From CAYZMS01 sp964479625 (GTDB taxonomy: Bacteria; Bacteroidota; Bacteroidia; Chitinophagales; Saprospiraceae), in contig CAYZMS010000024.1 in assembly GCA_964479625.1 (NCBI GenBank), positions 1-61,170 on the forward strand: a stretch of DNA of 61,170 bases, written 5' to 3'. The first letter of the stretch is position 1, and each line of letters opens with the position of its first letter. The position numbers and the translations under genes were made by a program. This document shows, piece by piece, positions 35,681-43,778 of the stretch. The notes under the pieces were generated by a model that saw only the letters and a program-made list of their open reading frames with translations, searched no databases and had not been told where the DNA came from.

Positions 35681-36484
35681 ATGAAGCAGAAAATAGTGGC
35701 AGCCTTACTGGCGTTGTTTTTCGGCATATTTGGAGTACACCGCTTTTATTTAGGGAAGCGTTTTCAAGGTGTGCTGCATTTATTGTTGTTTTTCATAACC
35801 TTTGCCATTACTGTAGAGGAGGACGCACCCTTTATCATGGCCCCGGCCATCCTGGGATTCATCGATGCTGTTTTGCTATTTGTCATGCCTGATCCCGAAT
35901 TTGAACGTCGTTACAATAAGGAGTTTCTGGTCCAGCCAGCTTCGGAAGAAGCTGCTGTTTATCAATCCTCCGCTCCCCGTCGAAGGCAAGGACGCAGGAA
36001 CCGACGTCGGTATTCCCACACACAAAAGGTATCGGATCAGTCCTACAAAAAGGTAGGTATTCAATATTTTCGAAACGGGGATTATCAAAGTGCGATACAG
36101 GCCTTCGAACAGTATCTGGAATTGACACCGGATGACCCCAGCACTCATTTCAACCTGGCTTGTTGTTATTCTCTTTTACAGGAATCTGCACCAGCCTATT
36201 TTCATTTGCAACAGGCTGTGGAGAAAGGGTTTGATCGTTTGGATAAGATCAGGAAGCATTTTGCCTTGAAATTCCTGCGACAGCAGCCGGATTTTAAAAC
36301 CTTTGAATTGAATGGCTACTTCCGGCCAACCCCTCTGCCCGAACCCAAACCCAATTTTCTCGATCAACAACCTACAGGCTCCACCAATATACTGGACCAA
36401 CTGCTTCAATTAGGAGATTTGCGGGAGAAGGGCTTGATCACTGAGGAAGAATTCCGCCGGGAGAAAAAGAAATTATTAGATTGA
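35681..36484 (+). CDS. TM2-TPR-SHOCT membrane protein
   Basis: From the chosen start the product is 267 residues. It begins with a TM2 domain: KQKIVAALLALFFGIFGVHRFYLGKRFQGVLH and a second hydrophobic stretch FIMAPAILGFIDAVLLFVM. A basic linker (RRRQGRRNRRRYS) leads to one TPR-like pair (about 120-175, YKKVGIQYFRNGDYQSAIQAFEQYLELTPDDPS...). It ends with a SHOCT-type segment (ILDQLLQLGDLREKGLITEEEFRREKKKLL). The combination suggests a cytoplasmic TPR scaffold tethered to the inner membrane. The open frame reaches back to 35477, but those residues do not look like protein and the TM2 start is exact at 35681. Confidence 0.85.
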   Translation: MKQKIVAALLALFFGIFGVHRFYLGKRFQGVLHLLLFFITFAITVEEDAPFIMAPAILGFIDAVLLFVMPDPEFERRYNKEFLVQPASEEAAVYQSSAPRRRQGRRNRRRYSHTQKVSDQSYKKVGIQYFRNGDYQSAIQAFEQYLELTPDDPSTHFNLACCYSLLQESAPAYFHLQQAVEKGFDRLDKIRKHFALKFLRQQPDFKTFELNGYFRPTPLPEPKPNFLDQQPTGSTNILDQLLQLGDLREKGLITEEEFRREKKKLLD

Positions 36485-36505
36485 AAAAGCGACTACCTTT
36501 AAAGC

Positions 36506-36545
36506 CCAACCTTTCTTTGGGGAACCGAAAGACTAAAAAGGTTGG
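36506..36545. terminator. Hairpin overlapping the next one
   Basis: CCAACCTTT (36506-36514) pairs with AAAGGTTGG (36537-36545). Its right arm shares bases 36544-36545 with the following stem, so the two structures are partly exclusive. Located between convergent genes. Confidence 0.45.
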
Positions 36546-36579
36546 CCGGCTCAAAGCCCTTTTTCGCTTTGGGCCGGCC
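36544..36579. terminator. Convergent-gene hairpin, 14-bp stem
   Basis: Bases 36544-36557 pair with 36566-36579 through 14 positions, one a G-T wobble, around an 8-base loop with five T. It lies between the ends of the TM2 gene (+) and glnA (-) and probably stops both, although no long T-run follows outside the stem. Confidence 0.6.
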
Positions 36580-36610
36580 TCGCTCGCTCTCTTCCATTTA
36601 AAGCAAAGAC

Positions 36611-37630
36611 TTAAGCATAAGCCAGAGCTGCAGAGTTAACGGTCTTCATAATTCTGGCTGTTACCAAATAGGGATCTGCATTGGAAGCCGGGCGGCGATC
36701 TTCCAGATAACCCACCCATTTTTGAGCCGTACCTATTGGAATGCGAATCGATGCTCCACGGTCAGAAACGCCATAGCTAAACTGATCGATGGACTGGGTT
36801 TCGTGCAAGCCGGTCAGGCGTTGGTCATTTTCAGAGCCATAAACCGCGATGTGGTCTTCGTGTACAGGACGGAAGGCTTCACAGATCGCCTCGAAGTAAT
36901 CTTTTCCACCGACCTTGCGCATTTGCTCATTCGAGAAATTGGTGTGCATGCCACTACCATTCCAATCCCCGCGGATCGGTTTGGGATGTAATTCTACACT
37001 CACCCCATAATCTTCCCCAACGCGATTTAGTAGGTAACGGGAAATGATCAAATCGTCACTGGCTTTCTTCGGTCCTTTCCCGAAACATTGGTATTCCCAC
37101 TGTCCCAACATCACCTCTGCATTGACCCCAGTAATGTTTAAGCCAGCCTCCAGGCATTGGTCCAAATGTTCCTCTACAATGCTCCGACCAGAAACATTTT
37201 TTGCCCCAACTGCACAGTAGTATGGGCCCTGCGGTCCGGGATAGCCAGATTGAGGAAATCCAATGGGCAGACCCTCCTGCATAAGGACATATTCCTGCTC
37301 GAAGCCAAACCAGAAGTCATCACTATCATCATCGATCAAAGCACGGGTATTAGACTCATGAACTGTTCCATCCGGGTTCAACACTTCCGCGATTACCAGG
37401 AAGGCATTTTTTCTACCCGGATCAGGGTAAACCGATACCGGCTTCAGCAAACAATCAGAGGAATGCCCCTCTGCTTGTAAAGTAGAAGAGCCGTCAAATG
37501 ACCATTCAGGCAGCACATCCAGGTCACCGGAATAGGAAGCATCGAGATCCAGTACTTTGGTTTTGCTACGCAAATTGGCAACTGGCTTATATCCATCCAG
37601 CCAGATGTATTCGAATTTGAATTTCGCCAT
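36611..37630 (-). CDS. glnA: Glutamine synthetase, type II (eukaryote-like)
   Basis: The 339-residue enzyme makes glutamine from glutamate, ammonia and ATP. Its length and motifs are of the GSII class rather than the 470-residue GSI or 730-residue GSIII: WSFDGSST (43-50), FGFEQEYVLM with metal-binding glutamates, GPYYCAVG, GINAEVMLGQWEYQ-like NAEVMLGQWEYQCFG, GDWNGSGMHTNFS, RGASIRIP and YLEDRRPASNADPY. There is no adenylylation-tyrosine loop as in GSI. It is the last gene of a glnK-amtB-glnA series, but a 163-base gap with its own promoter signals separates it from amtB. Confidence 0.96.
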   Translation of the reverse strand: MAKFKFEYIWLDGYKPVANLRSKTKVLDLDASYSGDLDVLPEWSFDGSSTLQAEGHSSDCLLKPVSVYPDPGRKNAFLVIAEVLNPDGTVHESNTRALIDDDSDDFWFGFEQEYVLMQEGLPIGFPQSGYPGPQGPYYCAVGAKNVSGRSIVEEHLDQCLEAGLNITGVNAEVMLGQWEYQCFGKGPKKASDDLIISRYLLNRVGEDYGVSVELHPKPIRGDWNGSGMHTNFSNEQMRKVGGKDYFEAICEAFRPVHEDHIAVYGSENDQRLTGLHETQSIDQFSYGVSDRGASIRIPIGTAQKWVGYLEDRRPASNADPYLVTARIMKTVNSAALAYA

Positions 37631-37683
37631 TGTAATTGAGATTTATTGCAATTAAATAATCAGGTTCCAATTGTTGTATTATC

Positions 37684-37711
37684 CAAATGTATTTGTCGGT
37701 AAGCGAGACAA
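37684..37711 (-). promoter_or_regulatory. Probable glnA promoter
   Basis: On the minus strand TTG (37711-37709), 17 bases, then TACATTTG (37691-37684) matches the Bacteroidota TTG / TAnnTTTG pattern, about 54 bases before the glnA ATG. The box is also half of CAAATGTATTTG, an inverted repeat that could bind a regulator. Confidence 0.6.
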
Positions 37712-37718
37712 GGCTTAC

Positions 37719-37735
37719 ATTTACATTTGGTAAAT
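37719..37735. promoter_or_regulatory. Inverted repeats upstream of glnA
   Basis: ATTTAC-ATTTG-GTAAAT is an inverted repeat with 6-base arms. Inside it TACATTTGG (37722-37730) is the exact inverse of CCAAATGTA (37683-37691), 30 bases away. The region may be an operator, or TACATTTG may be a -7 box firing to the right. Confidence 0.4.
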
Positions 37736-37759
37736 CTCCCAACCTGATTTACCACACCG

Positions 37760-37796
37760 CCTCTGGGAATGTGCCAGCATAACCAGAGGTTTTTTA
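37760..37796 (+). terminator. Plus-strand terminator-like hairpin beside amtB stop
   Basis: CCTCTGG (37760-37766) pairs with CCAGAGG (37783-37789), followed by six T that run into the amtB stop codon. The T-run is on the plus strand, although both flanking genes are on the minus strand. For amtB it would act only as a hairpin preceded by A; for a rightward transcript it would be a normal terminator. Confidence 0.5.
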
Positions 37797-39050
37797 TTTT
37801 ATTTGCAAGTCATATACCACCCGATCTGCAGAGGTTTCGTAGGCATGCATATCGTGCTCTGCCACATCCAGGCCTTTTTCTTCATCTTCGGGAGCTACCC
37901 GAATTCCGATCGTCTTTTTAAGCAGGGCCATAAGACCAAAAGCGAAGGAAAAGGAAAAAGCACCTACAGCCGCCACGCCATACAACTGTACGACAAACTG
38001 CTCTAGTCCAGCCTTAGCACCGAATATCCCTACGGCAAGCGTTCCCCAAACTCCACAAACCAGGTGAACAGAGGTTGCCCCCACCGGGTCATCAATCTTT
38101 ATTCGATCAAAGAATACCACAGAAAAAGGAATGATCAGACCTGCAACCAGACCGATCAATATTGCTACACTCGGTCCCATGACATCTGCTCCCGCAGTAA
38201 TACCGACCAGCCCCCCAAGGATACCATTCAGAACCATGGAAAGGTCGTGGGATCTGAACAACAAATAGGAAGCAAAAAAAGCACCTACAGCACCTGCGGC
38301 AGCCGCCAGTGAAGTCGTTACGAAAACCAGGGAGATAGTTACCGGCTCGGCTGAAAGAACAGACCCTCCGTTGAATCCAAACCAGCCGAACCATAAAAGG
38401 AAAACACCCAGTGCCGCTAAGGGCATACTATGCCCGGGAATGGGCTTGATCCCATGTACTGTATATTTGCCCGAACGCGGGCCCAGGATCAGTACAGCCG
38501 CTAAAGCGGCAAAACCTCCAACCGCATGAACAATGGTAGAGCCCGCAAAGTCATAAAACCCTTGAGTTTCCAACCATCCTCCTCCCCACTTCCAGAAGCC
38601 CGTCACCGGATAGCTCAAGGATACAAACAGCGTAGCAAAGATCAGAAAGGCCTCTAATTTTATGCGCTCCGCCACCGCCCCTGAAACGATGGTAGCTGCA
38701 GTAGCTGCAAACATGGCCTGAAAAATAAAATCGGTCCAATAAGTATAGCCTCCTGAAGCATAATCTATCGCTCCCGCTGCCCCCTCAGGCATGGATAAGC
38801 CAAAACCACTAAAACCAAAAATCCCTCCCTCGTTAGTACCCGGATACATTAAATTAAACCCGCAAAAAGAATAGGTTAAAAGCCCTATTGCGATGATCAT
38901 CGCATTCTTGAAGAGAATGTTAACAGTATTTTTCTGCTGAACGAATCCGGCCTCCAATGCAGAGAAGCCCAGATGCATAATAAAAACCAGAACGGTGGAA
39001 AAAAGCATCCATATGTTATTCACCGTAAACAGTGCTTCATTCATTAGCAA
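37794..39050 (-). CDS. amtB: Ammonium transporter (Amt family)
   Basis: The 418-residue inner-membrane channel takes up ammonium. It has eleven expected helices and starts inside the membrane without a cleavable signal. The recruitment-site aspartate lies at about Asp167 (YDFAGSTIVHAVGG), and the twin pore histidines are His175 and His329 (ATSVHLVCGVWGTLAVG). Other family stretches are GFSALEAGFVQQKNTVNIL, AERIKLEAFLIFATLFV and FLLWFGWFGFNGGS. The cytosolic tail is short and acidic. The PII gene lies 159 bases upstream on the same strand, the normal arrangement in which GlnK blocks AmtB when nitrogen is plentiful. Confidence 0.97.
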   Translation of the reverse strand: MLMNEALFTVNNIWMLFSTVLVFIMHLGFSALEAGFVQQKNTVNILFKNAMIIAIGLLTYSFCGFNLMYPGTNEGGIFGFSGFGLSMPEGAAGAIDYASGGYTYWTDFIFQAMFAATAATIVSGAVAERIKLEAFLIFATLFVSLSYPVTGFWKWGGGWLETQGFYDFAGSTIVHAVGGFAALAAVLILGPRSGKYTVHGIKPIPGHSMPLAALGVFLLWFGWFGFNGGSVLSAEPVTISLVFVTTSLAAAAGAVGAFFASYLLFRSHDLSMVLNGILGGLVGITAGADVMGPSVAILIGLVAGLIIPFSVVFFDRIKIDDPVGATSVHLVCGVWGTLAVGIFGAKAGLEQFVVQLYGVAAVGAFSFSFAFGLMALLKKTIGIRVAPEDEEKGLDVAEHDMHAYETSADRVVYDLQIK

Positions 39051-39209
39051 TACGAATCATTTTAAATACTAAAATACCAGCTCCCTTTGGAGGAAGACAT
39101 CCATTACCCGAATGCTCCTGTAGCCCAATTGCAGGAACAAGAAGTACCAATCTGAAATTTGGTTAGGAAAAACCTTCTTTATTTGGTTAATAGCAGATAG
39201 TGCAGACGT

Positions 39210-39548
39210 CTATAATGCTTCTGAGTCCAGTTCGCCGGTTCGAATACGCATGACCTTTTCTATATCATATACTACAATCTTACCATCCCCAACTTCCCCG
39301 GTCCGGCCGGCCTGGGAAATAGTGTCAACAATAAGATCTACCTTATCCGGCGTAGTTAAAATGTCTAATTGTAGTCTTGCTATATAATCTGAATCGTAGG
39401 TATGCCCACGATAAACTAATTTCTCTCCACTCGCTAAACCAAAACCCTTAACTTCCTTGAGTGTAAAAAAACAGACACCCACATTAGCCAGAGCATCTCT
39501 GACCCTGTCAAAGGAGGATAACCGAATTATGGCTTCGATCTTTTTCAT
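39210..39548 (-). CDS. glnK: PII nitrogen regulatory protein with atypical T-loop
   Basis: The 112-residue product is a PII trimer subunit: MKKIEAIIRLSSFDRVRDAL at the start, the B-loop GRTGEVGDGKI (81-91) and the C-terminal RIRTGELDSEAL. It should sense ATP/ADP and 2-oxoglutarate and bind AmtB. Tyr46 and Tyr51 of the T-loop are present. However, the stretch GFGRQKGHTELY of enteric PII is here GFGLASGEKLVY, so Gln39, which coordinates Mg-ATP and 2-oxoglutarate in known structures, is Ala39, and Lys58 is Arg58. Ligand response or partner choice may therefore differ. It could be called glnB or glnK; the amtB neighbour favours glnK. Confidence 0.93.
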   Translation of the reverse strand: MKKIEAIIRLSSFDRVRDALANVGVCFFTLKEVKGFGLASGEKLVYRGHTYDSDYIARLQLDILTTPDKVDLIVDTISQAGRTGEVGDGKIVVYDIEKVMRIRTGELDSEAL

Positions 39549-39622
39549 GCGCTCTGTTCTGGTTAACTCACTTCATTTACGTACTAACGCTGGCTCTCCA
39601 GTGCTGTCATAAAGACAAGATT

Positions 39623-39662
39623 AAGGCAATCAAGCGGATTTCACTAGTTGCCTTTTTTTTAA
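39623..39662 (+). terminator. Terminator-like hairpin upstream of glnK
   Basis: AAGGCAA (39623-39629) pairs with TTGCCTT (39648-39654) and is followed by a T-run to about 39660. It faces right, with no annotated rightward gene before it, so it may end antisense transcription or a leader. Confidence 0.45.
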
Positions 39663-40073
39663 GTTGTGTTCCTTAAAGCCTAAAGATTCATCCTAAAAAA
39701 CTGAATTTCAAATAACTATCAAAGCCCTCTTTGTGTCCTTCAGGTCCCGTCAAAGGCAAAAGAAAAAGACAATTAAAAACTTGTAACAATACACTTTCAT
39801 TTCGTATCTTTATCTTACAATTCAAATCAATGCGCTTTATGGTCGGTATTTTTAAAACCAAACCGGTCCGTTTGCCAGCAAGTAAGCCTTTTGTCTGAAT
39901 TAATAACTTTTCAACAACTTAAGCAAGTTGTCATTAATTTCTAAAAAATAGACGTTAATTGTACCTTATTTTTAATACATTCATGCCTTTGCAGCAATAT
40001 TTCAATCGTTTTTCAAGTTTCATTTGCTGATCTATCCATTCGACTTTAGCCCCAGGCATTCTACTCGCTACGC

Positions 40074-40087
40074 TTCCCGGCCGGGAA
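40074..40087. promoter_or_regulatory. 14-bp perfect palindrome before HhH gene
   Basis: TTCCCGGCCGGGAA ends 10 bases before the ATG at 40098, which overlaps the expected ribosome-binding region. It contains the CCCGGCCGG core also found twice at 28189-28311. It could be an operator or an RNA hairpin that masks the start codon. Confidence 0.4.
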
Positions 40088-40097
40088 CTCTACAGTT

Positions 40098-42122
40098 ATG
40101 TTCTTCAAATTTCGAAAGAATTCACTCCTGTTGGTTGCCGGGTTGCTGTTTAGCCTAAGCCTCCAGGGGCAGGAAGTACAAGACCTTCTTAATGTGGAAA
40201 GGCTACTGGAACAATTCGAAGGGGTGGATTTACCGGAAAGCGAATCGCGGAATGCCTTCCTGGAAGATTGGGCCCAATCTTTCCCATTAAACCTCAACAC
40301 CCTGGAGGAATCCGACCTGAGGCAACTTGTAGTTCTGAATGATGCTCAGATTCGATCCTTCCTAAACCACCGTCAAAAAAGTGGCCCATTTATCGCCAAA
40401 CACGAATTACAGGCCATTGCGAATTGGGATACCGCTCTGGTCAGGCTGTTGTGGCCCTATTTTACGATCGAAACCGATCTGGACGATTACCAGGTAGGGT
40501 GGAGTAAATTATTCTTTAAGGGGGCCTCCCAACTCAATGTTCACTGGAGCAGACAATTAGAACCATTGGATAACCCCTCTTTTGCCGGTAATCAGGATCG
40601 ATTATACCTCAGGTACCGCTATCGATATGCCAACCGGCTGAGTTGGGGCATAGCATTGGAGAAGGATCCTGGCGAGCTTTTCATACAACAGAAAATTCCC
40701 TTTCTATTTGACCATTATTCCTACCATTTCTTTTTGAAGGATTATCGCAAACGATGGAAGGCACTTGCCCTTGGAGATTTTAATGTAAGTCTTGGGCAGG
40801 GGCTGATCCTACATGCCGGATATGGTTATGGTAAAAGCGGACAGGTCATGAACGTGATCCGACATGGGGAAGTCCTTCGCCCACAAACCACGGCCAATGA
40901 GGGGAATTTCTTTCGGGGAGGAGGGGCTACCGTTCGACTAGGCGAGAACTGGGAGGCCACTACCTTTATCTCTTACCGAAAACGGGATGCCTCCCTGAGA
41001 ATAGAAGGAGAAGAAGCGGTATTTTCCACTTTTGACCTGGACGGCTTACACCGTACCTCCGCTGAACGGGCTGCCCAAAAGGCCGTGGGTCACTTCAGTG
41101 CAGGAGGTAACCTTCAATGGAAAAAGAAGCAACTTAGCCTTTCGGCAAATGTGTTACTGGACGCATTCAGCCACAGGCTTTCTCCCACAGAGCGATTTTA
41201 CAATCGTTACTACTTCCGGGGGAGGAGTTTATTCAATGGCAGCCTGGATTATCGGTGGCGGGTAGGTAATTTCCTGTTCTTTGGAGAAACTGCCATCGGC
41301 CCTAACGGGGGGCCTGCCACCTTAAACGGTTTGACCGCCGGGCTGGCCCCTCAGGCAGATCTTGCCCTTGTATTTCGGCATTATCCCTCCCAGTACCAGG
41401 CCCTACGTGCCCAGGCATTTGGTGAATCATCAGGAAATCGAAATGAAACCGGGCTTTATCTGGCCAGCCTTTTTAGGCTTTCCCCGGCCTGGACGGCTCA
41501 ATTCTTTGTAGACCTGTACCAGCACCCCGAACCAAAATTTGGTATAAACAGTCCATCACAAGGTTGGGAGATTCGGAGTCGCTTACAGTATGAAAAGCGG
41601 CATAGGCATACCATTTACCTTGAATTCAGAAGGGAATCCAAACAAATCGAATCGACCCTTACCGAGCAACCACTCCCCCCTCTGGTTTTCCAAACCCTTA
41701 CCCAACTGCGCTGGCATCTCGCCTTAAAAACAGGCAAGGCCTTTGAGTTTCGAACCCGGTTGGACGTGGGCTCCCTCCAGGAGGGAAACCTACAACCCCA
41801 ATATGGGATGAGTATTTTTCAGGATGTCCTTTACCGACCAGTTGGCAAGGCCTTTTCCTTCACCACCCGCTTTGCCCTTTTCGATACCAGGGGGTATGAC
41901 CTGCGGTTTTACCATTATGAAAACAACCTGCTGGGTGCCTTCAGTCTTCCGGCCTATTACCATTCAGGGAGCCGCTTTTATTTCAACCTTCGCTATCGCC
42001 CCTATCCCGGACTAACCATTGAGGGACGGTTGGCTCAAACCATTTACACTCCCACTGGAAATGATACTCCTGCCGGTAATACCAAAAGTCAATTGGCTTT
42101 ACAATTGCAATACCTTTTCTAA
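40098..42122 (+). CDS. Exported helix-hairpin-helix plus beta-barrel-like protein
   Basis: The 674-residue product has a signal peptide (LLLVAGLLFSLSLQGQ), then a ComEA-like helix-hairpin-helix region at about residues 55-125 (PLNLNTLEESDLRQLVVLNDAQIRSFLNHRQKSGPFIAKHEL), then some 540 residues of alternating aromatic/polar strands (LYLRYRYRYANRLSWGIAL, RGRSLFNGSLDYRWRVGNFLFFGE) ending in QLALQLQYLF, an outer-membrane-barrel-like terminus. HhH motifs bind DNA without sequence preference, so a surface DNA-binding or uptake role is conceivable, but HhH domains also serve as protein contacts. Proteins of this layout occur in many Bacteroidota without known function. Confidence 0.8.
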   Translation: MFFKFRKNSLLLVAGLLFSLSLQGQEVQDLLNVERLLEQFEGVDLPESESRNAFLEDWAQSFPLNLNTLEESDLRQLVVLNDAQIRSFLNHRQKSGPFIAKHELQAIANWDTALVRLLWPYFTIETDLDDYQVGWSKLFFKGASQLNVHWSRQLEPLDNPSFAGNQDRLYLRYRYRYANRLSWGIALEKDPGELFIQQKIPFLFDHYSYHFFLKDYRKRWKALALGDFNVSLGQGLILHAGYGYGKSGQVMNVIRHGEVLRPQTTANEGNFFRGGGATVRLGENWEATTFISYRKRDASLRIEGEEAVFSTFDLDGLHRTSAERAAQKAVGHFSAGGNLQWKKKQLSLSANVLLDAFSHRLSPTERFYNRYYFRGRSLFNGSLDYRWRVGNFLFFGETAIGPNGGPATLNGLTAGLAPQADLALVFRHYPSQYQALRAQAFGESSGNRNETGLYLASLFRLSPAWTAQFFVDLYQHPEPKFGINSPSQGWEIRSRLQYEKRHRHTIYLEFRRESKQIESTLTEQPLPPLVFQTLTQLRWHLALKTGKAFEFRTRLDVGSLQEGNLQPQYGMSIFQDVLYRPVGKAFSFTTRFALFDTRGYDLRFYHYENNLLGAFSLPAYYHSGSRFYFNLRYRPYPGLTIEGRLAQTIYTPTGNDTPAGNTKSQLALQLQYLF

Positions 42123-42137
42123 TAAAAGGCCAGCCGA

Positions 42138-43502
42138 TCAGTTTTGCAGATCGTAAACGGAAATACCTACCAGCCCACTGACCAACAGATCGGCCTGCAG
42201 GCCTTCCTGGATGATTTGAATACCGTTCAGGCGCAGTTCATTCATCTTGCCCGAAACCTGGATACCCGGAGCCAATTTGTAACTATCCAGTTGTTTTTGA
42301 AGCATTTCCTTGGATTCCTTTAGGTTAGCATCCAGATAAAAATTCATGGTTTTTTGAATACGGCTTTCAATGGTAGAATTCAACAACCAGGCAGCGGATT
42401 TCATCAGGAAGGACTTCGTATTGGCCGTAAATTTCATTTGATCGATCTGGATCTCATCTTTTTTTTCATTATAGACCGGAACACCTTCCAAATAAACACT
42501 GCCATTGTAACTTCCGGTAAGGTCCAGGCCGATCACCAGTTTATCGCCCTGACCATAGATCTCAATATTTTGAACCGTGGCAGAATATTTCCCGCTGGTG
42601 TAGGTTTGGCCTACGCTTTGTTCCCGGGCAAGGCGTTCGGCCTCTTCGTAAGATATTCGTGCACTCAGGTTGATCACAAAGCCTTCAAATTCTTTCGAAC
42701 GCCAGCGTAGCTCCGGCAAGGGAGGAGCCATCAAGGCGGTGGGCTTAGGCCCCACAACTACCCTGGGATCTGCTTCGACCATGATGGTCGTTTCAATTCG
42801 GTTATTGCTGGTATTCAGGGGGGTCAACCCAATATAGGTAGGTTGCACCTGTACCCAGGTGCGGTAGTCGGAAGAAACCAACAGTGGTTCATACATCTGC
42901 TCCCAGGTATCCCGGATTATTTCGTCCAGGTTCAGCTCCTCTGCTACAAAGTGGTCTATTTGCCGGGCAAGGTAAGGTTGGCTGTTCCTCAATAATAAAT
43001 CCCCTATGAAACCCACATTCACATTTACCCCAGCAACATTGATCCGTGGTTTGTTGGTCCAGTGGTACTGCTCCACTTCTGTTCGGGTAGTGATCCGCCA
43101 ATCATAGCCTATATCGAAATCCGTTTTAAAATCCAGGCTGATCGCCCCCTTCGCACCAATATTAGTAATGCCCGCCCGATAGACCACATCCAGATCCAGG
43201 GGTACGGTGTAAAAAACTGTTTGGTCCTTGATGCGCAATTTTATGTCGTCATTCTTCACCGCTTTGATCTTCATATTGTCCCCGCTAAAGGAATTATCTT
43301 CATACAGGGTTTCGTCGAGTTCAGCATTAAGGGCTTGTTGGATTTCGTCCAGCCCAAGCTGAATGGGAATGGCGATCAGACTGGCCTTTTGTTCTACTAG
43401 CTCATTATATTTTTCCATGGGCTTACCCAGTTTTTCAGTGCTTTTACACCCTACCAGAAAAAGGAAGACGAAAAACAAAACATATAGCGTTTGGTGATTC
43501 AT
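42138..43502 (-). CDS. DUF4403 family lipoprotein
   Basis: The 454-residue product has a lipoprotein leader with lipobox LVGC (Cys19), then a repeated beta-helix lipid-binding-like fold: LIAIPIQLGLDEIQQALNAELDETLY at the start and a second related half from about 230. The middle shows YDWRITTRTEVEQYHW. The overall pattern matches DUF4403, whose function is not established; a tubular lipid-binding fold has been suggested for related proteins. It is probably anchored in the inner leaflet of the outer membrane. It converges with the HhH gene, 15 bases away, and diverges from the PDZ gene. Confidence 0.85.
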   Translation of the reverse strand: MNHQTLYVLFFVFLFLVGCKSTEKLGKPMEKYNELVEQKASLIAIPIQLGLDEIQQALNAELDETLYEDNSFSGDNMKIKAVKNDDIKLRIKDQTVFYTVPLDLDVVYRAGITNIGAKGAISLDFKTDFDIGYDWRITTRTEVEQYHWTNKPRINVAGVNVNVGFIGDLLLRNSQPYLARQIDHFVAEELNLDEIIRDTWEQMYEPLLVSSDYRTWVQVQPTYIGLTPLNTSNNRIETTIMVEADPRVVVGPKPTALMAPPLPELRWRSKEFEGFVINLSARISYEEAERLAREQSVGQTYTSGKYSATVQNIEIYGQGDKLVIGLDLTGSYNGSVYLEGVPVYNEKKDEIQIDQMKFTANTKSFLMKSAAWLLNSTIESRIQKTMNFYLDANLKESKEMLQKQLDSYKLAPGIQVSGKMNELRLNGIQIIQEGLQADLLVSGLVGISVYDLQN

Positions 43503-43559
43503 AAGGAAATGGATTTGGCTTCACAGATTTAGATCAGGTCCACTTAAAAGAGGCCCCAC

Positions 43560-43567
43560 CAAAATTA
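43560..43567 (-). promoter_or_regulatory. Candidate -7 box for DUF4403 gene
   Basis: The minus strand reads TAATTTTG, an exact TAnnTTTG match, about 58 bases before the ATG at 43502. No convincing -33 element is spaced correctly. Confidence 0.35.
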
Positions 43568-43778
43568 ACGATTTTTGAATACGATTAGTCCCAAAAAATT
43601 GAAAGCTCTTTAAAAAGTGAAGTTCGAAGCAACCCCGGATAATTTTTGCTGTCCTTTCAGAAAACTTGTAGAGGTAAATTCCTGGAATTTGAGGTCGAAG
43701 GCCTAAAGATTGCCGCTGAAGTGTCTTTTTCACCTCAAGCCCAGGCCTGGTTACCGCTTAAATAACATTCGGAAAAAG

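Larger units (their letters stand above)
39549..40097. other. Long AT-rich intergenic region, glnK / HhH protein gene
   Basis: This 549-base divergent gap is the largest in the window and is clearly AT-rich. It holds a plus-oriented terminator-like hairpin (39623-39662), a hairpin ACAACTT-AAGC-AAGTTGT at 39914-39931, and the palindrome at 40074-40087. A 22-residue frame at 39830-39898 has no support. No exact TAnnTTTG box faces glnK; CAAGATTA near 39616 is one base off. No tRNA fold was seen. Confidence 0.5.

Noticed and set aside
37749..37790. Sigma-54 promoter (GG-N10-GC) for glnA
   Set aside because: A GGCAC is present on the minus strand, but the -12 GC is missing at the right spacing, whereas a good TTG/TAnnTTTG pair exists nearer the gene.
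39830..39898. 22-residue reading frame in the glnK upstream gap
   Set aside because: Too short, no ribosome binding site, no leader-peptide features; kept only as a mention.
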